Positions 9,418 through 19,344 of a stretch of 64,000 nt of DNA are shown piece by piece; within the stretch, counting starts at the first letter, position 1; the number at the start of each line of letters is the position of its first letter. Origin of the DNA: Periplaneta americana (taxonomy: Eukaryota; Arthropoda; Insecta; Blattodea; Blattidae); assembly GCF_040183065.1 (NCBI RefSeq), contig NC_091132.1:158694102-158758101 (forward strand). The letters are read 5' to 3'. The translations under genes were made by a program, and so were the position numbers. The notes below the pieces were generated by a model that saw only the letters and a program-made list of their open reading frames with translations, was not told the DNA's origin and ran no database searches.

Positions 9418-11522
9418 AATATAATATAAATTAAAACGTATGATACATTATAAAATTTGTCCTACATAATCATTAAATGAAGCTATAAAAGACTGGAACA
9501 AGTATAATTAGCACAATATACTCACCTCTCAGAGAAAACTTCATCCTCCTCTAAAGATACTTCTACTATCTGTTCCGGCTGATCACTGTCCACATCGAAA
9601 AAATCTTCCTGGAAAAGTGAGTGAATAATGAAGAGAGCTTTAGTTGCCTATATATACTGAAAAGTTACAATGAAATTCACTTCCTGGGAAGAATAAGTTT
9701 TTCCATGCTTTCGAGGTTATTGTCTGTTGCCTACCAGAAATATATGTACCTGAATTACAAGTTTATTTCCAATCTAAAATGGAAGTGGTTTAAATTGAGG
9801 AAATATAAAAAATACGAAAATAATTAATAGTATTCTAGATTAATTAACGGCTCTGATACAATTCAGGGCACAAAGTGTGATAGTGAACCACTTACATCAG
9901 CTTCAGACTTCAACTCAGGAGAACTGATATCCACTGGAGTGTCTTCTACTTCACACTTCACGAAAGCAAAGCTAGAGGGAACTGGTGTAGCTTCAACATT
10001 TATGTCTGATGTGAAGCTATGGTCCACGCATTCTGTCTTTATGCCCCTTACTTGAAGATTCGATACATTTCTTTCCTAAGGAACATAAAGGCATCATAAG
10101 AAATAATTGCATTTAGCTATTTTAAAGTTCACATCATGTATAGTAGCCATCAATCTCGTTCTGCTTGGCTGTCTTTTGCTACCAGTTTCTGAAGAGAACT
10201 GAAGGCAGAATGCGAACCAAACCTTAAGGAACACAAGCAACAATAGCCGGTAGTAATAACAGACCAAGTACACCGTGTCCAACATCATTATAACAGTTTC
10301 TGCGTTAGGACATTTTTTAAGATTTATTTGAAGGCAGTCATACAAAAACGATGTCACTGGATTAGCATTGATTTTGCTTGAGTTTCCATGGAACAATAGA
10401 AGTAGGAATTTCCGTGAAGCAATAATAGAACAAAATTACTCCAAATATCTTTCATTATTTAATAATAATTGCAAGAAAAAATTTTTAAATTGTTATACAT
10501 AAAACACATCACCAATAAGCACATACTCTATACAGCTCAATCTGTAAATGGTTGAACCAACTGCACAAAAGCGTATGGACAGAATGATATACGTCCTGTG
10601 AGCAGTTAACTGCCGATGCACATGAGATGCTTGATTGAAACCCCTAGCATCATTGCATAAACAGCTCTCCTGCCTCGTTGAAGCACAGTCAAGAAACAAA
10701 AAGTGGTAGGTATATTCCTATGAAATCCAGCGGTCAATTAATACAATCTTTGGAAAAAGGGCACATAACCCTATGTGCCCTTATTCCGGAACCCGCCTCA
10801 ATTATGATGTTTTACTCAGCAGTAACAGTGCAGGTGCCCAAGATGTTTTTAAGATAAATCACATTTCGAGTAATAAACAATTTTATTTATATATCTAAAT
10901 AATTTTAATCAGGTATCTTTTACTGATGTATATTTACACAACACTAGAGGTAAACATAACTAGGTTGTTCCAAGATGCAGATTAGAAAATAGTTTAATAG
11001 TTATCATGTTATGGGCGTCACGTTTTATAATAAACTACATCTGTAAATTAAAAATATCAATAATATAGGAAATATTTTGTATTACGATTATTATTGAAAA
11101 AGAACTTTTATAATGTTCGTGACTACATGCAAAGTAACTTAATCTAGTAATTTTATATTGACAAATCCTATTGCATGTATATGCTAATTGGTGTAAATAA
11201 ATAAACTAAACAGACTAGCAGCAGTTCATTTGAAAAATGATATCTATATACAAACTTGAATCGACGTGCAATTCATATTGTCATACCAAATGATAACACA
11301 TTACACCACAAAGCTAATATTGGTGTGGAAATCTAGTTTGGTGTACTCAATATAACGTGGAAAATGTATGCACTTCTCCCACTGTTATAAAAAAAAAAAC
11401 ACACACAGTAATACTTTTCAGATTACCTCTGATAAATCCTTGTTATCTTCTGTTTCATGTGTGCTATCATGTGGTTGTAAGTCCAACGGGTCAACTTCAG
11501 GTTCCATCTTGATCAAATCCAT
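2782..11522 (-). CDS. C2H2 zinc-finger protein, 11 fingers (array gene 1), spliced
   Basis: Predicted sequence-specific DNA-binding nuclear protein. Coding exons join as 11522-11427, 10075-9896, 9608-9526 and 3832-2782: 1410 nt, 469 aa, in frame throughout, with AG/GT at every boundary. The N-terminus MDLIKMEPEVDPLDLQ and the next two exons are acidic and rich in Glu, Asp and Val. They have the look of the linker found in insect poly-zinc-finger proteins, with no ZAD (C4) domain. The fourth exon holds 11 fingers of the form FKCEVCGKCF-x-H-x3-H joined by HTGERP/HSGERP linkers. It is the only array gene whose visible exons are all open. The C-terminus stops just after finger 11, whereas gene 3 reads two more finger-like units, so it is probably truncated. 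Start chosen at the first ATG of an exon with a good upstream acceptor; a 5' UTR exon probably lies further right. Target unknown. Confidence 0.8.
4247..4500 (+). mobile_element. SINE with a different tRNA head, nested in the mariner-like element
   Basis: The head GCCACCGGCGTGGCTCTGTC and a weak B box (GGTTTCGATCAC) differ from those of the other SINEs in the window. The 3' part (GACGCTAAATAACGTCGCAG, then TTGATACAGCGTCGT and AAATAACCAACTAAAAA) is clearly shared with them. It ends in an A-rich tail and interrupts the 3' end of the transposon. Confidence 0.8.
4515..5000 (-). pseudogene. Mariner-like transposase, C-terminal catalytic half
   Basis: An open run of 161 codons of DDE_3-type transposase. 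The motif IYLQLDGLPAHY gives the second catalytic Asp; the motif IEWPARSPDLSPLDFFFW gives the third. The gap between them is 41 residues, hence DD41D. The first Asp (FSDEATF) lies upstream in another frame near 5090. Ends at a normal stop near the SINE. Broken element. Confidence 0.8.
5330..5611 (-). pseudogene. Mariner-like transposase, N-terminal DNA-binding part
   Basis: 93 codons beginning MLNNCLIWSERERIKIL with a helix-turn-helix and the motif VKDLPRSGRPKSA, typical of the DUF4817 region that precedes DDE_3 in insect transposases. The transposase is separated from its catalytic half by frame changes between 5000 and 5330. Confidence 0.75.
5904..5941. repeat. (TA)n microsatellite
   Basis: About 19 TA repeats inside the mariner-like element, near its right terminus. 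Confidence 0.95.
6470..7345 (-). mobile_element. Non-LTR retrotransposon 3' end (RTE-like), shared by units 1 and 2
   Basis: Minus-strand translation gives reverse transcriptase core LSPSLFTLALEYAIRKVQ near 7280, then the usual C-terminal tail RWASHVARMGESRNAYGV, KRPVGRPRCRWEN and DRDWINLAQDRGRW ending RVP near 6481. Frames are broken. The same remnant is at 32095-32830, so it was present before duplication. Confidence 0.8.
7346..8620. other. Intron sequence of gene 1 shared with unit 2, no gene seen
   Basis: Colinear with 33700-34960 of unit 2 with scattered substitutions. I see no coding signal, structural RNA or clear repeat; short open frames in it are not conserved between the units. 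Confidence 0.6.
8621..9140. mobile_element. TA-flanked MITE, unit 1 only
   Basis: 520 bp with imperfect inverted termini (TTGTTGGACCATTGGATC on the left; the right end read inverted is TAGTCCGACCATCGAATC). It sits between TA dinucleotides. The empty site GTGCATATAAATG is present in unit 2 near 34960. No coding content; a purine-rich GAGAGAAAG tract lies near the right end. Tc1/mariner-type by TA target only. Confidence 0.7.
9305..9418 (+). mobile_element. LINE 3' end with (ATT)n tail, unit 1 only
   Basis: Contains the short hairpin AAGGCCGTATGGCCTT followed by AACTCTGCCAGGTTAAATAA and about 13 ATT repeats. This is a 3' end I have seen on insect non-LTR elements. Unit 2 lacks it near 35125. 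Extremely 5'-truncated. Confidence 0.6.
9526..9608 (-). CDS. Gene 1 exon 3: acidic linker
   Basis: 83 nt encoding EDFFDVDSDQPEQIVEV and a further acidic stretch ending EDEVFSE. It enters in phase 0 and leaves two bases for the split codon completed by exon 4 (AG|C, Ser). Acceptor AG at 9609-9610, donor GT at 9524-9525. The equivalent exon at 35250-35332 has the same length and phase. Confidence 0.8.
9896..10075 (-). CDS. Gene 1 exon 2: acidic linker
   Basis: 180 nt, phase 0 at both ends, encoding ERNVSNLQVRGIKTECVD and then an acidic region with repeated CEVED/KSEAD motifs. Flanked by a good acceptor (CCTTAG) and the donor GTAAGT. The unit 2 copy is 18 nt shorter in its repetitive part and also open. 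Confidence 0.8.
10757..10782. repeat. Short perfect hairpin in the gene 1 intron
   Basis: AAGGGCACATA, a four-base loop, then TATGTGCCCTT: 11-bp arms. It lies just before the LINE-derived tail at 10795-10870 and is absent from the unit 2 counterpart. Function unknown, possibly a remnant of a lost insertion. Confidence 0.5.
10795..10870 (+). mobile_element. Remnant of the LINE kept more fully in unit 2
   Basis: Plus-strand peptide remnant SNSAGAQDVFKIN matches SNSAGTQDVFKLN near 38735-38775 in unit 2, which there continues a reverse transcriptase. Unit 1 has lost the rest of this LINE, or something replaced it. Confidence 0.55.
11427..11522 (-). CDS. Gene 1 exon 1: start of the protein
   Basis: The exon runs from 11527 with five untranslated bases, then ATG at 11522. 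It encodes MDLIKMEPEVDPLDLQ and a polar tail ending DNKDLSE: 32 codons, phase 0. The donor GTAATC follows. I recognise this N-terminal type from cockroach and termite poly-zinc-finger genes. A second ATG five codons in (MEPEV) could also serve as a start. Confidence 0.78.
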
Positions 11523-12167
11523 CGCACCTGAAAGAAGTTTTCCGTAAATGAGAGTGACTTAAAGAAACAGAGCAATTGAGAAACACTAATTACAAGTAGC
11601 TATGAACTACTTCCTCTCAATTTTCTAAATATGTCGGAAATTAATAACATCTTACAGAAAAATTTGGAACATATTTAGTACAGGTATTACCATCTGTTTA
11701 TTTTCATGCATTGCTGTCATGGAGGCCATACGGGACCATGAGGCATGTGGAAACCTACAATTTTTTAATGAATTGTGTGGGGAAAAAAAATTTCTGCCTA
11801 AGTTTTGTAGGCCTACATGGAGGTCTATATTTTTACAAGAAAATATGTACTGATCTTAGATTCTCAATTACTGTCCCTAATATAATTATCTTACTTGATG
11901 TTTATGATCATAAAAGAACCATTGCTATAGTGCTGCAATCCAGAACCATAATTGTACAATTTAAAAAGACCGAAGTGCTGCAGATATATATACCAAGATT
12001 CATTAAGACACGAGTGCATCTACAGTGAGGGCTTCATGGGATATTCTTTAAATCACACTTACTTTGTAATTATGCCAATGTAATAAAAACAATAATTCTT
12101 TACTTCCTTTTATATTAAAAGATTCTAAGTAACTGTTAGCAAGTCTGAATATAAAACAAACGGGACC

Positions 12168-12294
12168 AGGTTCAACTTCTAGTTGGGATAAGTTACCTGG
12201 TTAAGGTTTCTTCCGGTTTTTTTTCCACAAACCTATTAACAGCAAATGCAACCATCGCAGTAGATGAACCATCATAAAATATACATTAAAAGAA
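12168..12294 (+). mobile_element. Old SINE remnant shared by units 1 and 2
   Basis: Keeps a decayed B box (GGTTCAACTTCTAG) and the segment AAGTTACCTGGTTAAGGTTT seen in the younger SINEs. The unit 2 copy is at 41905-42030, so it is older than the duplication. Confidence 0.65.
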
Positions 12295-12304
12295 CCATTG
12301 CGTG

Positions 12305-12558
12305 TCCACACCTGTGGAGTAACGGTCAGCGCGTCTGGCTGCGAAACCAGGTGGCCCGGGTTCGAATCCTGGTCGGGGCAAGTTACCTGGTTGAGGTTTT
12401 TTCCGGGGTTTTCCCTCAACCCAATACGAGCAAATGCTGGGTAACTTTCGGTGCTGGACCCCGGACTCATTTCACCGGCATTATCACCTTCATATCATTC
12501 AGACGCTAAATAACCTGGATGTTGATACAGCGTCGTAAAATAACCCAATAAAAAAAAA
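12305..12558 (+). mobile_element. tRNA-derived SINE, young copy, unit 1 only
   Basis: Head with an A box (TGGAGTAACGGTCAGCGCG) and perfect B box (GGTTCGAATCC), then the body GGGCAAGTTACCTGGTTGAG and tail ending AAATAACCCAATAAAAA. Target duplication ACCATTGCGTG (11 bp) on both sides at 12294-12304 and 12559-12569. Unit 2 has the empty site near 42037. Transcribed, if at all, from the internal RNA polymerase III promoter (family knowledge). Confidence 0.92.
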
Positions 12559-13181
12559 ACCATTGCGTGAAGGTCGGAGAGGTGGAGAGAGGAAAGTAAA
12601 ATATATTTAAAGGGAGAAAAATAAAGAGTGTGGTTGGTGTGTGGTCAAGAAAAAATTACCATGACAGCCTTTCTTTTCATATACTTCACTTTCAATATAC
12701 TTATTTCAGCACATTGTAACACCAACCACATTATATGTTATTTAGCCTTTGAAAGATGTGTTGCTCTTAATGCTTACTTTTGAGTAAATTTTATATTATT
12801 GTACTTCGTATCTAATTTATACGTAATGTTACAGTTATCGTACCTAAATAAAAATTGACTGTACTCAGTCTTGTCAATTCCCTGTTTGTACTTCATAATC
12901 TGCAGCATAAATAGACTATTGTATATTTTAATATCTTACACTCAACATGAATTTGTATCAGTAATTTATACGACTGCATTACCAAAGGAAGGAGAAAAGT
13001 AATGACCCACCCTCACCAAAACTCTATGGGCCAGCATAGGATAATGGGTGTTCTTGGAATAGTGATATCTCTTTCACCTCTCTCTTTTCTATTCCTTACT
13101 TCATCTCCCATCTCATTTCTTTATATCGCTTTTCCTCAACTCACTCTGTATTGTACACTATATTATGCATTATTGTCTTAC

Positions 13182-13248
13182 CTTGTGCAGATTTGAACTG
13201 CAACAGTACCAATTGATGTTTCTGGAGTCTTGTATTCAACCATCTGAG
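13182..13248 (-). other. Candidate upstream exon of gene 1
   Basis: A 67-nt segment bounded by an AG acceptor (TTGCAG|CTCAG) and a GTAAGAC donor on the minus strand, well conserved with 43756-43821 while its surroundings are less so. It contains ATGGTTGAATACAAGACTCC. The unit 2 copy reads MVEYKTPEHQLVPSQLKSAQ but has lost the donor GT; unit 1 has an extra A inside. Could be a 5' UTR exon or alternative first coding exon; not proven. Confidence 0.3.
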
Positions 13249-13449
13249 CTGCAATGGCTGGTTGTGAAACACAGTTAAAAATATTTCTCAAAGGAGTGAA
13301 CTGTACCGAGAAAACGTTCTGGAGAATGATACATAATTCATAAGAATGACTTTATGGTCTAGACCAAGTTTTGAATGGAAAATCCTAGAATTATAATAAC
13401 CGCTGTTGATATGAACTCATATTATAACATCCAGGGAGAATTATCGTAA

Positions 13450-13930
13450 CGAACGTCATGTGTTACGACTTTACTGATAGACGGTAGTACATTATAAACA
13501 CTATTTAAAGGGTGTAATTGATATTTGTTGTTGAAGTATTGTATCAGTGAAGAAGTGTGTTGTGTCAGTGAAGTGTAAAGTGTGTTGTGTCAGTGAAGTG
13601 TAAAGTGTGTTGTGTCAGTGAAGTGTGTTCTGTAAGTGAAGTGTGTTTGTCAGTAAAGTTTTATAGATTATAGTGGCAGTGCAAAGTATTTGAATAATGA
13701 AATGTTTTTGAAGTGTTAATGAAATCAGGATAGAATCAGTGAAAAGTGTCGTAGTGCCAGTGCAGTGACTGAGTTGTGAGCGAAATGAGTATAGTGCTGA
13801 AAGGTACTTGAGCAGGTATGAACATATCATACTCGTGGGTTTTAGTTCGAACTTAAGGTTAAGATACAAATTACATTTACTTTAAATGTTATTTTAAGTG
13901 ATCGTGCTACATTTAAATTAGAATGCTCCC

Positions 13931-13974
<44 letters not shown>

Positions 13975-14070
13975 GAATTATTAATTGTATTTATTATTAT
14001 AATTATTGAGTGTAATTAGTTACCACTGCCACCGGGAATATACCCATTTGCAGTGTGATTAAACACATAC
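13450..14070 (+). mobile_element. Retroposon with minisatellite 5' part and LINE-type tail, unit 1 only
   Basis: Interrupts sequence that is continuous at about 44020 in unit 2. The front holds about three copies of a 25-bp unit (AAGTGTGTTGTGTCAGTGAA plus five bases, 13553-13640). The rear holds (ATT)n and CCACCGGGAATATACCC before a CATACATACAT-type tail, a 3' end I associate with insect LINEs. No protein is encoded, so it looks like an internally deleted LINE or a SINE using LINE ends. Confidence 0.55.
13933..13974. repeat. (ATT)n microsatellite
   Basis: Part of the tail of the retroposon at 13450-14070. Confidence 0.9.
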
Positions 14071-14576
14071 ATACATGAATTCATATGTTGGTAAGGCTGC
14101 AACGTGAAAGACGAAGTAATATATAAAATTCGGGCATTCTTTCAGTAGCAAATATAGCGTGCTCAGGTTGCCACACGAGCTTGTGCAACAATATAGAAAA
14201 GGCAGAAGAAGTGTTTGATTTTATGATAGCACAAGGGCGTAATGAGAATCCACTGAGGAAAGTACATACACAGAGAAAAACAAGCTGCACTTAACTGACT
14301 GTTTAACAAATCTGAGCAAACATGCCAGGAAGTGCGCAGCTATGTACCAAGGTATGTTGTGAGGAATAGGTAGTCATTTCGTTTAAGCAATATCTTGAGG
14401 ATTATTTTTATTTATTTAAACGTCCAGTAACGTACTGGAAAGCAGGAGCGAAGATGATTTTATTATAGTTCTGTTTAATGTTTTTGTAAAAGTTCTTATG
14501 TTAACTAATTACTAGCCATTAGATAAATAAAATAAACTTATTTAAACGCAAGTATCCCAGCCAAGATAGTATAAAC

Positions 14577-14587
14577 CATCATCATCA

Positions 14588-14623
<36 letters not shown>
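14577..14623. repeat. (ATC)n/(ATT)n microsatellite at the LINE 5' junction
   Basis: Immediately precedes the Jockey-like LINE fragment in unit 1; the unit 2 equivalent is at 44529-44556. Confidence 0.9.
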
Positions 14624-14624
<1 letters not shown>

Positions 14625-14927
14625 GTTTCTAATCTTCATTCACGACATTTACAAATAATAAATTCTGGCTATCTGTTATTCGCTGACGATCTTAAAATTT
14701 TTCGAAAAATCAAATGCAATGCTGACTGTCAATTTCTTCAGGATGACATTAATTCAATTACCAAATGGTCAGTTGATGACGGGATGATGATTAATGAATC
14801 CAAAACTTACGTAATATCATTTTTAAGGAAAACATCTACACGAAAATAAAACTATCATCCAAAAACTGTAGTAATTAACAGAAAAGATTGTATTAGAGAT
14901 CTCGGTGTATTAATTGACAATAAATTA

Positions 14928-16998
14928 CATTGAGTAACAAATTTTTAGCAAATTTTTGTTTCTCCTGGTTTCTTGGTTTCATATCGATAAATTACACACG
15001 CTGTGTTCAGAAATATCAGTATTTTCATTGTAGCGCTAATAGTTCTAAGGGAAATTAACTGTATATGTTCAAGTAATATGCATATTTATTAAGCCTACCA
15101 GAAAGAATAATGACTATATAATAAAATATTTACAATGGACAATGCATATTTATACAATAACAGTCTTGAATTAAGTATGTTAGAAATGCAGATGTGATCG
15201 TGCTTTCCTTTTGTGTTGCTGATTACTATCACTGACCAAAACCCACACATAGTCTCCCAACATGGCTGTATCCCGTTTTCCTTGATACCGCAATTCCATA
15301 GTTTGCATGTCTTGGTGGAATCGTTTTCCATGTTCTTCAGACACATCACCTAGATTCTGCATAAAGAAGTCCAAATGGGAGTGCAGGTAATGCAGCTTTG
15401 TTGAGATTCTGCACCTAAGTTATGATATGTATGTAGCAAGTTCTCAATCTGCTCTCGGTAATTTGCACTCTTCTTATTGCCTAGGAAGCCGTGCACATCA
15501 CGAAATGCTTGCCAGGTACTTGATTCGAGTGGTGTCATTTTTCTTCCAACTCTGTGGACTCCAGCATCTATCTAATGTGAGGTCCAGGAAACACTCCAGC
15601 AATTACTTTTGCATCAGATAAACGTGGAAACATGGAGCGAATATATTGCAAAGCATATGGCTATTAGTCTAGACCTTTAACATACTGCTTCCCCATTGCA
15701 AATTTAATTTGGAGAGGATGTATCAAAATCTTTTCCCTCACAATAAGAGATTCATGTGGGACATTCAGTTATCCTGGAACAAGTCTGTTACGTAAAGGCC
15801 ACTCATTGGATATAGTGCTTTCCTGTTGCTCCATTGTACCATAAACAGAGGAAGCATAGACACTTAGTGAATCCACCTTGGAGTATCCCAGTAAAAAACC
15901 TATCATCTTGAAATCATTGCAAACATCCCACTTATGGCGCTCGTATGCGATCCTTTCTAGTACCTGTTTAACATTGCTGTAGTCCTCCTTCAATAGACAG
16001 AGTGATCAACTGGTATGCTAGGATAAAAGTTGCCGTTGTGCAGCAACACAGCCTTCAAAGGAGTACTGTATGTGTGCTGCCTATGAAGAGATGCCATTCA
16101 GTGGGATTGTACGCTACTCCAGTTTCACCAAAGAGACCACTGATGTCACTACAGTAGTAACAGAGATGACCATCATTACTGTAATATTGTGCGAAAGTTC
16201 GATGTCGCTTCCTATATTTTGTGAACCTGCAGCTTTCGTCAAGCAAATTACATTCTTGTAGACCGGATGCTAGGAGCTCTCCTTTCGATTTTGGTAATTC
16301 AAGAGCACGTACAAGGTCCTCTAGTTCCTTCTGATTTCGAAAATGATGATTTTGGCTGGAACGGTCACTGTCACTGTAGTCTGAGTCACTTTCGGGGACG
16401 GGTATATGGCGATACAAATTCGTTTGAGTCAACAGCTGGTGGTTCAAGAACTGATAAATCTTGACCATGCGGGATAGGAGCAATAGAAGACGAGATATCC
16501 GGATACTGCAATCTCCCTCGTTGTTTTAAATTTTTCAAAGATGACATATCGACCATGCAAAAGTAGCAATTATCATGGTGGTTGGTTGGTTCCCTCCAAA
16601 CTCTGGAAACAGCAAAAGGCATAAATTTGCGAAATCCTCGTAGCCATCCTTCCAAACCACAGCATACATGTGGTGCCCATGAATTGTCTTGGTCTCGTAT
16701 TGGTACTTCAAAGTAAACATTGTGAGCTGTAAAATATTTGGTGCCAGGTGTTATGTTATGCTTCTTCTGCTTTGTACTGATGTAATATCCAAAAACGTAA
16801 CAGAAAGAGTCCGGTGAATTCCTGCAAACACCTCTAGAAGACATGCTTTAACGTAGAACAAACATAATTAAGAATATCGTTATATTTCTGGAACCGTTAT
16901 CATCTCAGAAAAAGTAATTAGATTTGAAATCAGCGCAAAAAAAACTGAACCACAAAGAATTAAAATATCGAGCGAAACATTTTCGTTGTTACCCAGTG
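14928..16998 (-). mobile_element. CMC-like (Chapaev3/CACTA-type) DNA transposon, unit 1 only
   Basis: 2071 bp inserted at a TTA in the LINE: TTA at 14925-14927 and 16999-17001, with the empty site AAATTATATTTTCAC in unit 2. Termini CATTGAGTAACAA and, inverted, CACTGGGTAACAA. A CACTG-type end with a 3-bp TWA target fits the CACTA/Mirage/Chapaev group (family knowledge). Carries one broken minus-strand gene. Confidence 0.75.
15180..16844 (-). pseudogene. Broken transposase-like gene of the CMC-like element
   Basis: Starts at MSSRGVCRNSPDSFCYVFGY (16844), with Cys pairs and a later pair of Cys-x2-Cys (CYFCM) suggesting an N-terminal zinc-binding region. It continues through ELEDLVRALELPKSKGELL, ERHKWDVCNDFKMIGFLLG, FLGNKKSANYREQI and ends at EEHGKRFHQDM and ELRYQGKRDTAMLGDYVW. 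These blocks lie in several frames with at least four breaks. I recognise it as a highly repeated arthropod/cnidarian family but cannot name its catalytic residues. Confidence 0.6.
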
Positions 16999-17771
16999 TT
17001 ATATTTTCACAACCACACTGATTATATTTACAACCATGCTATAAGAATGTTAGGAATAATTCGGTCAAGTACTTATTTTTTTCAACACATGATTCTCTTA
17101 TAATACATTAGTGAGATCGAAACTCGAATATGCATCTGTAGTTTGGAACTCTATTACAAGAACTGATTCGGCAAAATTGGAAAATATTCAAAGGAAATTT
17201 ATATAATTATATTCGCAGAGATTTCTGCCTAATAACTCTGGGTATAACTATGATAAAAAAAATGCGAGCACTTTAAATGTCGAAGCTTGAATCGTAGACG
17301 TCATGTTCTCGATTACTTATTCTTACGTAAGATCCTTAAAGGTGACACTAATTGTTAATATTTCTTAAACAGTGTCAGCCTTCGTATTCCTATGAAGGAC
17401 ATGAGATATCACAGACTCTTCTATATTAGACATTTTAAATCTTTCTCGCCGGTCTCCAGATGTATTAAAAATGCTAACATACAGTAGATGTAGGTGATTT
17501 CGATCCATTCAATGTATAGAAGATTAGAACATGGCAATGTCTTTGCTAATATTATTTGCATAATCTTTCTACACTTATTGGTAATACTTTTGTAACAATT
17601 AACTCCTTTCCATAAAATATAATAGTATTAATTCTTGTAAATTAATCATTGTAATCTATGTTCTACATTTTGTTGTTATTTCAATTTGTACCACAGTTGT
17701 TCGTTTTACTGTATTAATTGTAACACTGCCTATGGTTGTTGTCCAACATATAAATATCAATAAATAAACTA

Positions 17772-17772
17772 C

Positions 17773-17816
<44 letters not shown>
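17772..17816. repeat. (ATT)n LINE tail
   Basis: The 3' tail of the Jockey-like LINE, which is split by the CMC-like element. Confidence 0.9.
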
Positions 17817-17817
<1 letters not shown>

Positions 17818-18248
17818 ACTAGCCAATCCAATACATGCGTTTCATGTACCACACTTTATATTTGAGAATCAGGCTACCAACAAGAATCGACTGTCAGAAT
17901 CGCGCTGTATTTTCCGAGTTATCAGGAATGCTGAGATTTACTCAGGTTGTACAGGATTTTCGGTGCTAGGGCCGAAAATTCCATTTTGTATTTTCAAAAT
18001 AAGTGTTAATATAATTCTGCCATCGTTTATTTCCTATGTCATGTTCCTTCTTACAAAGGACCACACACAAATATTATAGCTACGTGGAAGATGCAACCTC
18101 CCCAAATTGACAAGCAGGCCAAATAGAGGATAAGTCTATTAAAATTTGCTGTCAAAAAAAAAATGTAGAACTAAACACAGTCTTATATTGTTCTTCATTC
18201 TTTTAATAGGTCTACTTATATAGTCACAAAGGAACGTGGGAACATTTT

Positions 18249-18428
18249 AGAATACGGACTGCACCTATCAAATTATGTCTTAAAATACTAAAAAGAGCAG
18301 ATTTGTCTGCGTTTGTCGAATGCGCATCATTATATTTACGGAAAGGCTCTTTTCAGTGCCAATAATTTATTTTGTGTGCACGAGGTTGGAATTTTGAAGT
18401 AAGAGGGAAAGGGTGCAGTCCGTGTTCT
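18249..18428. mobile_element. Small MITE-like insertion, unit 1 only
   Basis: About 180 bp with inverted ends AGAATACGGACTGCACC and GGTGCAGTCCGTGTTCT. Absent from the unit 2 counterpart. Target duplication not resolved. Confidence 0.45.
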
Positions 18429-19344
18429 GGAGTTTATCCTTAAACGAAATACCGTTAGCCCATACTGCTGCACTTCATGCAACTAGAATCTGTGTCATAA
18501 CCAAACATAACCAATAACATTTCGCATATAATGCCAAGACCTGTCTCGCTCGTTTCTAAGCCTACAAAGTTATCTCTCCTTTACGTGTATGTAAAAATTA
18601 TTAATATTATACTGAACATGAACATAAACAGAAACACTTGGTGCTGTATTAGAAAGATCGGAGTGAGGTGAAATCTGCATGCGCAACAGCCTTAAGATGA
18701 CTGCGTAATACAATTTTCATACAATTATCAAATGTTTATTTACCTCTATATCGTTTTTGTGTGAGGAATCGGACTAATTATCAACAAGGCATTATAAAAA
18801 TGCTTTGTTGAATTCAATACTTTGTCTTCGAAGTTAATTAAACTAATTTCCATATTAACAGACTTTACCGAACGTGCGTCAAAAGTTCCAGCGCTGCAAT
18901 AACATTACAAATCAAGTGACATATATCACAACGGCATAATACATATCACATCAAATGTTTGCTTACCTCAATATTCTTCTTATCTGGATTTCAGTAAGCT
19001 ACATAAGTTATATTCACTGTTAGCGTAGGCTAGACTTTATTGCCTCTGCAGGAATTATCAAGAACGGAGATCTATGTTGCCGTGAATGTGAGTTCAGTGC
19101 TCGGGATAAGCGCTGTCATGTTAACCATAAACTTTTTAAGATAGACGATAAAAAAAAAAGAGTTAAACCTAGCACACATTCCATACGTTCTACTACTCTT
19201 CAGAATTTAGAATGCAAGCATTTGCATTATCATAGCTAAAATAATAGATATATGAAAAAAAAAAATCAAATTTATTTACAAATTCAATCAATTAACCAGT
19301 GGTGCAACAAGAATTTGGTCCTGGGGTTTTTTGAAAAAAAAAAA

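Larger units (their letters stand above)
14622..17773 (+). mobile_element. Jockey-like LINE fragment, split by a DNA transposon
   Basis: Plus-strand reverse transcriptase with the catalytic motif as LLFADDLKIFRKI at about 14665, then INESKTYVIS and DCIRDLGVLIDNKL up to 14927. It resumes at 17002 with YIYNHAIRMLGIIRS-type and LEYASVVWNSI-type sequence. The 3' tail is (ATT)n. The unit 2 copy at 44556 is uninterrupted, proving the later insertion. 5'-truncated and broken. Confidence 0.85.

Noticed and set aside
12305-12380. Sequence resembling a tRNA gene (also at 42698 and 45741)
   Set aside because: A and B boxes are present, but the acceptor stem does not pair and the sequence continues into a SINE body flanked by target duplications.
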